Below are positions 26,599-35,082 of a DNA stretch of 64,000 nucleotides, piece after piece. Position 1 is the first letter of the stretch, and every line of letters begins with the position of its first letter. Position numbers and translations under genes: made by a program. The stretch comes from JANQGH01 sp039819285 (GTDB lineage Bacteria > Pseudomonadota > Alphaproteobacteria > DSM-16000 > Inquilinaceae), in contig JBCBSH010000002.1 of assembly GCA_039819285.1 (NCBI GenBank), forward strand, positions 14,998 through 78,997, in the 5' to 3' direction. The notes under the pieces are model-generated. The model had not been told where the DNA came from and ran no database searches. It saw only the letters and a program-made list of their open reading frames with translations.

Positions 26599-27540
26599 CT
26601 ACCCGCGCAGCTTTGGGCTGACGAGGAAGTAGCCGATATCGGCCAACAGGCTCATCAACACGAAGCCGACCCCGGTGGCCAGCGTGACTGCCTGCACCAC
26701 CGGATAGTCCCGGTTGAAGACCGCATCGACGATCAGCTTGCCGAAGCCGGGAATGTTGAAGACCTGCTCGGTCAAAACGGCACCGGCAACCAGCGTGCCG
26801 AACTGCAGCGCCGTCAGCGTGATGATCGGCACCAGCGCGTTGCGCAGCGCGTGCTTCAGGATCACCGTCCGCTCGCTCAGGCCCTTGGCCCGGGCGGTGC
26901 GGACATAGTCCTGCCGCATGACCGACAGCATGGCGCTGCGCGTATGGCGCATCATGGAGGCGGCAAGCGCAGTGCCCAGCACGAAGGCGGGCATGATCAT
27001 GCGCGCCAGGTTGCCACCGAGATCCTCCAGGGGGCTGACGTAGCCGCCGGCGGGCAGCCAGTCCAACTGAACCGAGAACAGCAGGATCAGCATGATGCCC
27101 AGCCAGAAGCTGGGCAGCGAAATGCCGGACAGGGCCACGATGTTGGCCCCATAGTCCAACGCCGACCCCTTGCGGATGGCCGAGATGATGCCGGTCGGGA
27201 TGCCAATGGCGATGGAGAACAATAGCGCCAGCGCGGCCAGTTCCAGCGTAATCGGCAGCTTTTCCAAGATCATTGGGCCGACCGGCGCGCCGGTTCTAAG
27301 CGAGCGTCCGAAATCGCCCTGCAGCATGTCGGCGAACCAGCGGAAATACTGGACCGGCAGCGGATCGTTCAGGCCGTAAAGCTCGCGGATCTCCTCGATC
27401 GCTGCCGGATCGCGCTCGTCGCCGGCCAGGACCAGCGCCACGTCGCCGGGCAGCAACTGCTGCAGCCCGAACACGATGATCGTGATCAGCAGCAGCGTCG
27501 GGATAGCCGCCAGCAGCCGGTCAGCCAGAAAGCGCAGCAT
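26599..27540 (-). CDS. Peptide ABC transporter permease (DppB type)
   Basis: A 313-aa permease with an intact DppB layout. The N-terminal anchor is MLRFLADRLLAAIPTLLLITIIVF, GRSLRTGAPV follows, and the EAA-type loop is QDYVRTARAKGLSERTVILKHALRNALVPIITLTALQFG. The C-terminal segments FGKLIVDAVFNRDYPVVQAVTL are complete. It lies six bases upstream of the broken dppC in the same operon. Confidence 0.9.
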   Translation of the reverse strand: MLRFLADRLLAAIPTLLLITIIVFGLQQLLPGDVALVLAGDERDPAAIEEIRELYGLNDPLPVQYFRWFADMLQGDFGRSLRTGAPVGPMILEKLPITLELAALALLFSIAIGIPTGIISAIRKGSALDYGANIVALSGISLPSFWLGIMLILLFSVQLDWLPAGGYVSPLEDLGGNLARMIMPAFVLGTALAASMMRHTRSAMLSVMRQDYVRTARAKGLSERTVILKHALRNALVPIITLTALQFGTLVAGAVLTEQVFNIPGFGKLIVDAVFNRDYPVVQAVTLATGVGFVLMSLLADIGYFLVSPKLRG

Positions 27541-27569
27541 GACCAGCCGGAATTTTCACGGACGAAAGT

Positions 27570-27601
27570 CCGGCGCGGCGCATGTGAGTGCGCCGCGCCG
27601 G
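27570..27601 (-). terminator. Strong hairpin after the peptide-binding-protein gene
   Basis: CCGGCGCGGCGC (27570-27581) and its exact inverse at 27590-27601 form a perfect 12-bp GC stem with an 8-base loop, between the binding-protein stop and the permease start. No T-run follows on the transcript strand. It is likely an mRNA-stabilising or attenuating hairpin that gives more binding protein than permease. Confidence 0.55.
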
Positions 27602-27655
27602 GTGAAAGGGCCGCCGATCAGGCGCGAGGACACGCCGTCCTGGTCAATTGCCCGG

Positions 27656-29170
27656 TCAATTGACGGAAATCCCGCGCACGCGCAGGTGGCCGTCGGGATA
27701 GGCAACGAAGCCCTCGACATTGTCGTTGAACGCCCAGATGAACCGGGTGTGGTAGAGATAGATCACCGTCCGGTCGTTGGTGATGATCTCCGCCACCCGC
27801 CGCAAAACATCGCGCCGCGCCTCGGGGTCGGTGACCCGACGGGATTCCTCCATCGCCGCATCCATGTCCGGGTTGCTGTAAAGGCCGACATTGCGGTCGC
27901 CGGTGGAGTGCAGCGACATGAAGGTGGCGTCGTCCGGATCGATGGCGGTTTGCGGGCCGATCGGCCCCCAGACCTCGAAATCGCCCTGATCGCTGAGGTT
28001 CAGGGTCGAGGCGAACTCGACGACGTTCAGGCTGACATCGAAGCCGGCATCGCTGCCCATGGCCTGGATCATCTCCGCCACGCGCACGGTGTTTGGCCGG
28101 TTCGGCACCAGGATTTCGACCGGCACCGGGTCGGTGTAGCCCGCCTCCGCCAGGATGGCGCGGGCCCGTTCCGGATCGCGCGGTGGAATTGGAATGTCCG
28201 AATTGTAGATCGGCGAGTTCGGCGAGGCGAACTGGTTGCCGGCCGTGTACTGGCCCTCAAACGCGACATCGACCATGGCCTGGCGGTCAAGCGACAGCTC
28301 GAAAGCCTCACGCACTGCCGGGTCCTGGCCCAGCGGGGTCTCGGCTCTGGGGCCTTTGGCAACGTTCACGATCAGGCTTTGATAGCCAAGACTGTCGATC
28401 GCCTCGATCTCGATGTCCGGGTCGGCCTCGACTTGGGCCACATCCGTCGGCGACAGGCGCGCAATGATGTCCATCTCACCCGATTGCAGGTTCGCCAGCC
28501 GGATGGTCGGGTCGGGAATGATCGAGAACGTGACCTGCTCGACATGGTACGGGTCCGGGTTCCAATAGCCCGGATAGCGCTCGATCACGATCCGGTCCTG
28601 GGCGACGCGCTCGGCGAACTGATAGGGCCCGGCGCAGACTGGCTGGTTGCCGAAATCCTCGCCCAGCTCCTCAGCCGCCGTCGGCGAGATCATCATGCCC
28701 AGCCGCTCCGACAGTTTGGCCAGCAAGGGCGCGAACGGTGCCGAAAGATCGAACACCACGGTCATGTCGTCGTCTGCGCTGATATCGGTGATGGTGCCGA
28801 GATCGGCGGTGCGCAAGGTGCCCGGCAGGTCGCGCGAGCGCTCGATGTTGTAGACGACGGCCTGGGCGTTGAACGGCGTGCCGTCCTGGAACGTGACATC
28901 CGGCCGCAGATTGACCGTCAGTTCCAGCCCGTCGTCCGACCAGCTCCAATCCGTCGCCAGCTCGCCGGAGAATTCCATGTTCTCGTCCAGCTCGAACAGA
29001 CTGTCGCAAAGGTTGGACAGGACGGTTACGCCGTAGAACGACCGTGTCCGGTCCGGGTCCAGCATGTCCGGATCGTCGGGAATGCCGACGCGCAGATCCT
29101 GTGCCCCGGCCGCGGCGCTGAGCAGGATTGCCCCGGCGGCGACCGCCCCTGTCAAAGTGAAATGCCTCAC
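27656..29170 (-). CDS. Peptide ABC transporter substrate-binding protein (SBP_bac_5)
   Basis: A 504-aa family 5 binding protein. It has a signal peptide (TLTGAVAAGAILLSAAAGA, cut before QD). Typical segments are RVGIPDDPDMLDPDRTR, FELDENMEFSGELATDWSWSDDGLELTVNLRPDVTFQDGTPF, NQPVCAGPYQF and RSRRVTDPEARRDVLRRVAEIITND near the C-terminus. Its own dppC is broken, so uptake by this protein may now depend on a permease from another operon or may be lost. Confidence 0.9.
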   Translation of the reverse strand: MRHFTLTGAVAAGAILLSAAAGAQDLRVGIPDDPDMLDPDRTRSFYGVTVLSNLCDSLFELDENMEFSGELATDWSWSDDGLELTVNLRPDVTFQDGTPFNAQAVVYNIERSRDLPGTLRTADLGTITDISADDDMTVVFDLSAPFAPLLAKLSERLGMMISPTAAEELGEDFGNQPVCAGPYQFAERVAQDRIVIERYPGYWNPDPYHVEQVTFSIIPDPTIRLANLQSGEMDIIARLSPTDVAQVEADPDIEIEAIDSLGYQSLIVNVAKGPRAETPLGQDPAVREAFELSLDRQAMVDVAFEGQYTAGNQFASPNSPIYNSDIPIPPRDPERARAILAEAGYTDPVPVEILVPNRPNTVRVAEMIQAMGSDAGFDVSLNVVEFASTLNLSDQGDFEVWGPIGPQTAIDPDDATFMSLHSTGDRNVGLYSNPDMDAAMEESRRVTDPEARRDVLRRVAEIITNDRTVIYLYHTRFIWAFNDNVEGFVAYPDGHLRVRGISVN

Positions 29171-29475
29171 GTCCCTGCCCTCCGGCTGTTCGCGCGGTCG
29201 CCCGTGGCGCCGCGCCTGTTGTTGACTCTCAGAACCCGTTCGACGCCGTTCGCTGGGAACCCGCGTCGGCGATCATTCGTTTGTTCATTCATGGGTTTCC
29301 GTTGCATGGAAGCTCGCCCCCTGCGTCCGGCGAACCGCGATTGAACAGTAGTTGGCGCCGAAATCCGCTGTCAAGGAAACCGCCGAGAGGCGACCGGTTC
29401 GCCTGACCGCGTGAGCGCAAGAATTTGCGTTGGTGTCAAATCGCGCGTCAAATGGGGCCAGGAAACCTGCTCACC
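29171..29475. other. Intergenic region without recognised gene
   Basis: About 305 bases between the divergent binding-protein and alpha/beta-hydrolase genes. It must hold both promoters, but I see no convincing -35/-10 pair or palindrome. Confidence 0.4.
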
Positions 29476-30366
29476 ATGGCCTTTGACGACCTGCCTCGGC
29501 AATCGCCGATCAATCCGCGTGCCGACCGCTATGCGGCCAAGGCCCTGTCGCTGTCTCGCGCCGTTGCGGAGAGCAGCCGCTGCGTCCTGGACATTGCCTA
29601 TGGCGCCGATCCATTGCAAAAGCTGGACTTGTATCTGCCGGAAAGCGCGGACGTCCTGTACCCCGTTGTCGTCTTCCTGCACGGCGGCGGTTGGACACAT
29701 GGCTTCAAGGAATGGATGGGTTTCATGGCGCCGCCGATCGTGGCTTGGCCGGCGGCGTTTGTCTCGGTCGGGTATCGACTGGCGCCGGATCACCGTTATC
29801 CGGCACAGCTTGAGGATACGCTTTTGGCCATCGCCTGGGTCCAGCGGAACATTGGCGACTATGGCGGTGACCCGAACGCGATCGTCGTGGGCGGCCATTC
29901 CGCGGGCGGCCATCTGGCATCGCTCGCCGCGCTGCGCACCGACCTCCATGGCGGCTACGGTATCCCATCGGAGGCCATCAGAGCCTGCCTTCCGGTCAGC
30001 AGCACCTTTGACTTTCGGTTCGACACGGTGGCGCCAGGCAGTGGCGAGGAAAGCATCCTGACCCGATTTCTGGCGACGCCGGATCAGGCCCTGGAAGCCA
30101 GCCCGATCGCGTATGCAGTCACAAGCACGGTTCCGTTCTTGATCAGCCATGGCTCCGACGACTTGGAGCGGGTCTCTCGGACGGCTCCACCAATGGTCGC
30201 AGCGCTAAGGCAATCAGGCACGTTGGTTGACTACTTGGTTCTGAACGGATGCGACCATTTCAGCGTTAGCCTGGGCGCCGCGCAACCGGACGACCCTTGG
30301 GTGCTTCGCGCGGCCGGCTGGGTTCGGCGGTTCACCGGTCCGCCGTCGCCGCCAGACCGTCGATGA
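29476..30366 (+). CDS. Alpha/beta hydrolase, HSL-type esterase
   Basis: A 296-aa esterase of the hormone-sensitive-lipase/arylesterase group. HGGGW near residue 64 is the oxyanion-hole motif, and GGHSAGGHLASLAAL near residue 135 holds the nucleophile Ser. The Asp is probably in HGSDDLERV and the His in GCDHFSVSLG. The ATG at 29476 follows AGGAAACC; an open frame upstream lacks a ribosome site. The gene overlaps the convergent MarR gene by 35 bases at its 3' end. Confidence 0.85.
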   Translation: MAFDDLPRQSPINPRADRYAAKALSLSRAVAESSRCVLDIAYGADPLQKLDLYLPESADVLYPVVVFLHGGGWTHGFKEWMGFMAPPIVAWPAAFVSVGYRLAPDHRYPAQLEDTLLAIAWVQRNIGDYGGDPNAIVVGGHSAGGHLASLAALRTDLHGGYGIPSEAIRACLPVSSTFDFRFDTVAPGSGEESILTRFLATPDQALEASPIAYAVTSTVPFLISHGSDDLERVSRTAPPMVAALRQSGTLVDYLVLNGCDHFSVSLGAAQPDDPWVLRAAGWVRRFTGPPSPPDRR

Positions 30367-30832
30367 GTTTGCCCAACAAGGCGCTCAGCCGTTCTTGCTC
30401 CTGCGGCGACAATGCGCTGACGATGGCCTCTTGATTGGCGACGTGGGCGCCCATCATCTCGTCGATCACCGTCAGGCCCTTTGGCGTCAGGGCGACCATC
30501 ATGCCGCGGCGGTCTTCCTCGTTCGGCTTGCGCGCGATCAGGCCGGCCTTTTCCAACCGGTCCAGGCGCGCGGTCATGCCGCCGGACGACACCATGGTCG
30601 ATCGATAAAGCTCCGTCGGCGTCAGCGCAAACGGCTTGCCCGCGCGCCGCAGCGTGGCGATGACGTCGAATTCGCCGCGTTTTAGGTCATAGCGCGCGAA
30701 CACCGGCTCCAGGCGATCGCGCGTGATGATCTGGCCGGCCTCGGCCAGCCGGCCCAGCAGGGTCATCGGCACCAGGTTCAGGTCCGGCCTCTCTTTCCTC
30801 CACTGCGCCGCCGCAAACTCCGCCCGATCCAT
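30332..30832 (-). CDS. MarR family transcriptional regulator
   Basis: A 166-aa winged-helix regulator. The central DNA-binding part reads FDVIATLRRAGKPFALTPTELYRSTMVSSGGMTARLDRLEKAGLIARKPNEEDRRGMMVALTPKGL, with the usual DRR wing. The helices on both sides form the dimer interface. It is divergent from the EamA transporter and has a near-perfect palindrome between them at 30845-30864, so it very likely controls the transporter and itself. Confidence 0.9.
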   Translation of the reverse strand: MDRAEFAAAQWRKERPDLNLVPMTLLGRLAEAGQIITRDRLEPVFARYDLKRGEFDVIATLRRAGKPFALTPTELYRSTMVSSGGMTARLDRLEKAGLIARKPNEEDRRGMMVALTPKGLTVIDEMMGAHVANQEAIVSALSPQEQERLSALLGKLIDGLAATADR

Positions 30833-30844
30833 TGCCGCCTCGAT

Positions 30845-30864
30845 TTATCTTGATATTAAGATAA
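30845..30864. promoter_or_regulatory. MarR-type operator
   Basis: TTATCTTGATATTAAGATAA is a 20-base palindrome with only one mismatched pair. It lies 13 bases before the MarR start and about 66 bases before the transporter start. Size and symmetry fit MarR-family operators. A half-copy, CCAAGATAG, follows at about 30871. Confidence 0.75.
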
Positions 30865-30930
30865 TTGATGCCAAGATAGTTGTGTAGTCGACCCATCGGG
30901 TGCAAGAAAGTCAAGCTGGAAGGCCCGCTC

Positions 30931-31908
30931 ATGTCTACATCCTCACCAGCGCGTGCCACGCGGTCATCGCCGGTCGCCATCGCCTGCTTGCTGTTGGTTG
31001 GCGGCTTGCTCGGCCTTTCCCTCAACATCGCCAAGCTGGCAGCGGCCGAGGGCGCGTCCCCGGTGGCCTTGCTGTTCTGGGCGTCCTTGGGATCTGGCGT
31101 CGTGCTGCAGGTCGTTGCGTTTGCAAAGGGGCAGGCGCCCAGATTGCGGTGGCAGACGTTTGAGTATGGCGCCGTCTCTGGCTTTCTATTCGCCGCGCCC
31201 AACATCGTCGCCTTGCTGGCCATACACCACATCGGCGCCGGGATCGTCTCGCTCACGTTCGCGTTCCCGATCCTGTTTACCTACGTGCTGGCCCTTCTGC
31301 TCAGGTTGGAGGGTTTCGTCGGCACGCGCGCCCTTGGTGTGGCGTTCGGCCTTTGCGGCGCTGTCCTGCTGGCCTTGCCCAAGGTGAACGCCAGCGACGC
31401 CGCATTTCTGTGGTTTTGCTTCGCCATGGCGTCGCCAGTGATCATCGCGCTCGGTAACATCTACCGCACGGTGCGCTGGCCGGTGGGCGAGACGTCGCTG
31501 TCTTTGGCGCCGTTGATGCTGATCGGCGGTGCCATTGCAACGCTGCTGATCATGCTGGTCGTGGGCGAGGGGCGGAGCCTGATCACATTTCCGACTGAGA
31601 CCGCGCTGGTCCTGCTGGTCGCGCAAACCGTCGTCTTCACCGTCATGTACGCGTGCTACTTCCTGCTGCAATGGCTGGCGGGCCCGGTCTATCTCAGCCA
31701 GATCGGCTCTGTTGCCGCTGTGGTCGGGGGTGCGATCGCGATCGGGCTGTTGGCTGAACCCTTGCCACAGAACATGCTGCTTGCCGCCGCGTTTATCAGC
31801 GCCGGTGTCGTGCTTGTGAGCCGCGTTGCCCGTGCGAAGGCTAAGGCGGGCTCAAACCGGCGAGGCGGGCGCGGCGATGCTGTCGCGCATGAGGATCTCG
31901 CTGGTTAA
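30931..31908 (+). CDS. EamA/DMT family transporter
   Basis: A 325-aa membrane protein with about ten hydrophobic segments arranged as two EamA repeats. The first begins VAIACLLLVGGLLGLSLNIAKLAA and the second ASPVIIALGNIYRTV. Members export or import small metabolites; the substrate is unknown. The ATG at 30931 follows GGAAGG. The last 20 residues are charged and overlap the convergent LacI gene by 57 bases. Confidence 0.82.
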   Translation: MSTSSPARATRSSPVAIACLLLVGGLLGLSLNIAKLAAAEGASPVALLFWASLGSGVVLQVVAFAKGQAPRLRWQTFEYGAVSGFLFAAPNIVALLAIHHIGAGIVSLTFAFPILFTYVLALLLRLEGFVGTRALGVAFGLCGAVLLALPKVNASDAAFLWFCFAMASPVIIALGNIYRTVRWPVGETSLSLAPLMLIGGAIATLLIMLVVGEGRSLITFPTETALVLLVAQTVVFTVMYACYFLLQWLAGPVYLSQIGSVAAVVGGAIAIGLLAEPLPQNMLLAAAFISAGVVLVSRVARAKAKAGSNRRGGRGDAVAHEDLAG

Positions 31909-32895
31909 CGTCACGTGGCGCGGCGGCGCTTCGCTTGGGCCTTCAAGGCGCCGCGCCAGCATGGCCCCCAGCGTCCGCCCGATCTCCCGCATGTCGCGCT
32001 CGATGATCGTGACAGCCGGATCGAGAAGGTCTGACAGCAGCCGGTCATCGGCGCCGACCAGCGACAGATCGTCGGGAATGGACAATCCCAGCGTACGTAC
32101 GGCACGTACGGCGCCGTAGAGGATCTCATTCCCGCCAGCCAGTATGGCCGTCGGGCGCGGCGTCAGGGCCAGCAGTTCCAGCGCCTGCTGATAGCCGTAC
32201 TCCGTGGTCTGCATGTCGCAGCGGATGAGGTTATCGTCAGGTCCAAGACCGGCCGCGCCCATCGCCTCACGATAGCCGCGCACCCGCTCGCGGCCCGGCC
32301 TAATCGCTGTCGGCGCGGTGATCAAGCCAATCCGGCGGTGGCCCAGCTCGATCAAGTGGCTGGTGATCCGCCGCATCGCGCGTGCATGTTCGCTGAACAC
32401 CACGTCCGCCTCCAGGTCCAGGTCGCGATCCCACAGCGCCATCGGGATCTTGACCTGGGAGAGCGCCCGGCGCACCCGTTCGTTGCCCTCGTCGCTGACG
32501 GAGACGATCAGGCCATCCATGCGGCCCTGCGCCGCCATGGCAATGAAATCGATTTCACGCCGCTCTGACCTATCGGAGGAAAAGATGAACAGACCATAGC
32601 CGATCTCGGCCAGGACTGACTCCGCTGCCTTGGCGACTTGAGAGAAGACGGGGTTGGTCAGGTCGGGGATCAGAAAGCCGGCGATGCGCGACCGGTTGGT
32701 GCGCATGTTCTGGGCCGCGGCGTGCGGCTGATACCCCAGCGCCGCCATGGCCTCGTCCACGCGCTGCCTGGTGATCGCGGCAACCCGTGTGGAGCCTGAA
32801 ACCACGCGCGATACGGTGCCGGTCGACACGCCGGCGCGCGCGGCGACATCCCGGATCGTCGGGCGCCTCAACGACCGTACGTTTGGATCAGCCAA
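31852..32895 (-). CDS. LacI family transcriptional regulator of the deoxysugar cluster
   Basis: A 347-aa repressor. The HTH is RRPTIRDVAARAGVSTGTVSRVVSGSTRVAAITRQRVDEAM. The effector domain shows RIAGFLIPDLTNPVFSQVAKAAE, MDGLIVSVSDEG, HLIELGHRRIGLITAP and RPTAILAGGNEILYGAVRAVRTLGLSIPDDLSLVGADD. It is divergent from the Gfo/Idh - lactonase - ABC genes and an operator with a central CG lies between (33013-33030), so it most likely represses that operon. Its 3' end overlaps the EamA gene by 57 bases. Confidence 0.9.
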   Translation of the reverse strand: MADPNVRSLRRPTIRDVAARAGVSTGTVSRVVSGSTRVAAITRQRVDEAMAALGYQPHAAAQNMRTNRSRIAGFLIPDLTNPVFSQVAKAAESVLAEIGYGLFIFSSDRSERREIDFIAMAAQGRMDGLIVSVSDEGNERVRRALSQVKIPMALWDRDLDLEADVVFSEHARAMRRITSHLIELGHRRIGLITAPTAIRPGRERVRGYREAMGAAGLGPDDNLIRCDMQTTEYGYQQALELLALTPRPTAILAGGNEILYGAVRAVRTLGLSIPDDLSLVGADDRLLSDLLDPAVTIIERDMREIGRTLGAMLARRLEGPSEAPPRHVTLTSEILMRDSIAAPASPV

Positions 32896-33012
32896 GGCGA
32901 TACACCGGATCGGTCAACAGTTGTCGAAACCTCCCCAATTTCGGGCCCGCGCAAGTTCGCCTTGCTTGATCGAGCGACCTGGTTGCAAAACCGGCGTCGA
33001 CGTGCCCAATGC

Positions 33013-33030
33013 TGTGTTGACGTTAACACA
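33013..33030. promoter_or_regulatory. LacI-type operator over the -35 element
   Basis: TGTGTTGACGTTAACACA is an 18-base palindrome with a central CG and one mismatched pair. It covers the -35 hexamer of the promoter at 33017-33046, the expected place for repression by the divergent LacI protein. Confidence 0.75.
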
Positions 33031-33046
33031 AATGTGACATTATGAT
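33017..33046 (+). promoter_or_regulatory. Sigma-70 promoter of the deoxysugar operon
   Basis: TTGACG (33017-33022) and TATGAT (33041-33046) are separated by 18 bases, each one base from consensus. This is one of the best promoter matches in the window. Transcription would begin near 33053, about 67 bases before the first gene. Confidence 0.7.
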
Positions 33047-33119
33047 ACACAAAACCGCGCAAACGGGGCTGTTTAGCGTGGCAGCCTAGGGAAGACGGCG
33101 TGGCTGGGGAGGATGGATC

Positions 33120-34172
33120 GTGGCGAAAAAGGCGCGGATTGCCGTGCTCGGCGCTGGCTGGTGGGCGACGGAGTATCACATTCCGGATCTGGCCTCGCGC
33201 GAGGATGTGGAACTGACAGGCGTCTGCCGCTTGGGCGCTGACGAGCTGACAATGGTCAAGGACCGGTTTGGCTTTGACTATGCGTCGGAGGATTTCCGCG
33301 AGGTTCTGAACAATTGCGAGGCGGATGGCGTGGTCGTCGCCTCGCCCCATGTCGCGCATTTCGAAAACGCGTCGGCGGCCCTGCGCAGGGGTGCGCATGT
33401 GCTGGTCGAAAAGCCGATGACGACGACCGCCGACCAGGCGCGCGAACTGACCGCGATCGCCGCCGAGGCCGGGCGCCAGATCATGATCCCGCACGGGTTC
33501 AACTTCACCCATTACATGCCAGCCGCTGCCGACTGGATCGCGAACGGCAAGATCGGCGACGTACGGCACGTCTGCTGCCAGATGGGCTCGGCCCTGCTCG
33601 ACCTGTTCGGCGGTGAGCCGATGCTGGAGACCGTCGACCACACTTTCCGGCCGCCGCCGTCGACCTGGGCCGATCCGGCCCGTGCCGGCGGCTATGGCTG
33701 GGGCCAGCTGTCCCACCTGCTGGGCGCGCTGTTCCGGCTGGTGCCGTCGGATCCTGAGCAGGTCTTCGCCATGACCAACCTGTCGCAGACCGGCGTCGAC
33801 TATTACGACGCGGCCACGGTGCGATTGGCCAACGGCACCACCTGCGCGATCTCGGGCGCCGCCGGCCCGCCCAAGCACATCGGCGCGCATATCGATATCC
33901 GGGTCTATGGCACCGACGGCATTATCTTTTTGGATATTGAGCGCGAGCGGCTTGAGCTGCGCCGCCACGACGAGCAGGACGAGATCTTTCCGTTCGAACC
34001 CGGGGAGGGGGTCGCCGCCTATTCCACGTCCGAACCGCTCAACCGGTTCGTCGATCTGTGCCTGGGTCGTGAGATCGTCAATGACGGAGACGGCACCGTG
34101 GGCAGGCGCTCCGTCGAGGTTTTGGACGCGATGTACCGGTCCGCGGCCAGCGGGGTCGTTGAGCGTTGCTGA
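33120..34172 (+). CDS. Gfo/Idh/MocA family oxidoreductase
   Basis: A 350-aa dehydrogenase. The Rossmann start is RIAVLGAGWWATEYHIPDL, and VLVEKPMTTTADQARELTAIA contains the conserved EKP motif. The C-terminal half has the alpha/beta domain found in sugar and inositol dehydrogenases. In this operon it may oxidise the imported sugar or its lactone precursor, which is inference. The GTG at 33120 is supported by GGGGAGGAT seven bases upstream; the ATG nearby is out of frame. Confidence 0.87.
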   Translation: MAKKARIAVLGAGWWATEYHIPDLASREDVELTGVCRLGADELTMVKDRFGFDYASEDFREVLNNCEADGVVVASPHVAHFENASAALRRGAHVLVEKPMTTTADQARELTAIAAEAGRQIMIPHGFNFTHYMPAAADWIANGKIGDVRHVCCQMGSALLDLFGGEPMLETVDHTFRPPPSTWADPARAGGYGWGQLSHLLGALFRLVPSDPEQVFAMTNLSQTGVDYYDAATVRLANGTTCAISGAAGPPKHIGAHIDIRVYGTDGIIFLDIERERLELRRHDEQDEIFPFEPGEGVAAYSTSEPLNRFVDLCLGREIVNDGDGTVGRRSVEVLDAMYRSAASGVVERC

Positions 34173-34210
34173 GGCGGTCCGGGCCGCGCTTCCTTTCGTC
34201 GGAGGGCTAG

Positions 34211-35068
34211 ATGCCGAACTTTCCCATCGTCGACACCCATCTTCACATCTGGGACCCGTCGAAGATCCGCTATTCCTGGCTGGATGGCATCGACGTTCTG
34301 AACCGGCCGTATCTGCTGTCGGACTACAACGCGCACACGCAAGGCGTCGATATCGAGGCCATGGTCTTCGTGCAGTGCGAGGCCGACCCGCCGGGCTACG
34401 AGCAGGAAGCGGCCTGGGTCGCGCAAAACGCCGACACCGATCCACGCCTGAAAGGCATGGTCGCCTGGGCGCCGTTGGAGAAGGGCGCTGCGGTTGCCGC
34501 GGATCTCGAGCGGCTGAAGCAGCACAAGATACTGCGCGGCATCCGCAGGATCATTCAGTTCGAGCCGGATCTGGACTTCTGTCTCAGTCCCGACTTCATC
34601 GAAGGCGTCCGCTCGCTTCGGCAATTCGATCTCAGCTTCGACATCTGCATCGACCATCGGCACATGGCGAACGTCATCGCGTTTGCCGGCAAGGTCGACA
34701 CCGTGCCGATGATCCTGGACCATATCGGCAAGCCGGCGATCAAGGATGGCGCGCTGGAGCCCTGGCGCAGCCAGATGTTTGAACTTGCGCAGATGGACCA
34801 TGTGATCTGCAAGCTGTCAGGCGTCGCGACCGAGGCCGATCATGGGGATTGGACCGTCGAGCAGTTGCGCCCCTTCGTCGATGCGGCGCTTGAGGCATTC
34901 GGGTTCGACCGGGTCGCGTTCGGCGGCGATTGGCCGGTCGCCGTTCAAGCCATCGCCTATCCGCGCTGGGTCGAGATCGTCGACGAGGTGCTCAAGGGCG
35001 AAAGCGAGCAGAACCAGCGCAAAGTCTGGCGAGACAACGCCAACCGCTTCTATCGGCTGGGTCTCTAG
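34211..35068 (+). CDS. Amidohydrolase family protein, probable sugar lactonase (COG3618)
   Basis: A 285-aa TIM-barrel hydrolase. Metal-binding HxH is VDTHLHIWDP, with later histidines in CIDHRH and MILDHIGKPAI and the Asp in VAFGGDWPVAVQ. The family contains L-fucono- and L-rhamnono-lactonases and 2-pyrone-4,6-dicarboxylate hydrolases. With a rhamnonate-dehydratase-like enzyme downstream, a rhamnono-gamma-lactonase role is the best guess. GGAGGG precedes the ATG. Confidence 0.8.
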   Translation: MPNFPIVDTHLHIWDPSKIRYSWLDGIDVLNRPYLLSDYNAHTQGVDIEAMVFVQCEADPPGYEQEAAWVAQNADTDPRLKGMVAWAPLEKGAAVAADLERLKQHKILRGIRRIIQFEPDLDFCLSPDFIEGVRSLRQFDLSFDICIDHRHMANVIAFAGKVDTVPMILDHIGKPAIKDGALEPWRSQMFELAQMDHVICKLSGVATEADHGDWTVEQLRPFVDAALEAFGFDRVAFGGDWPVAVQAIAYPRWVEIVDEVLKGESEQNQRKVWRDNANRFYRLGL

Positions 35069-35082
35069 GCACCCCCGCCGCG

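Noticed and set aside
27642..27665. Direct repeat GGTCAATTG at the end of the peptide-binding-protein gene
   Set aside because: A nine-base repeat spanning the stop codon without further structure is likely chance.
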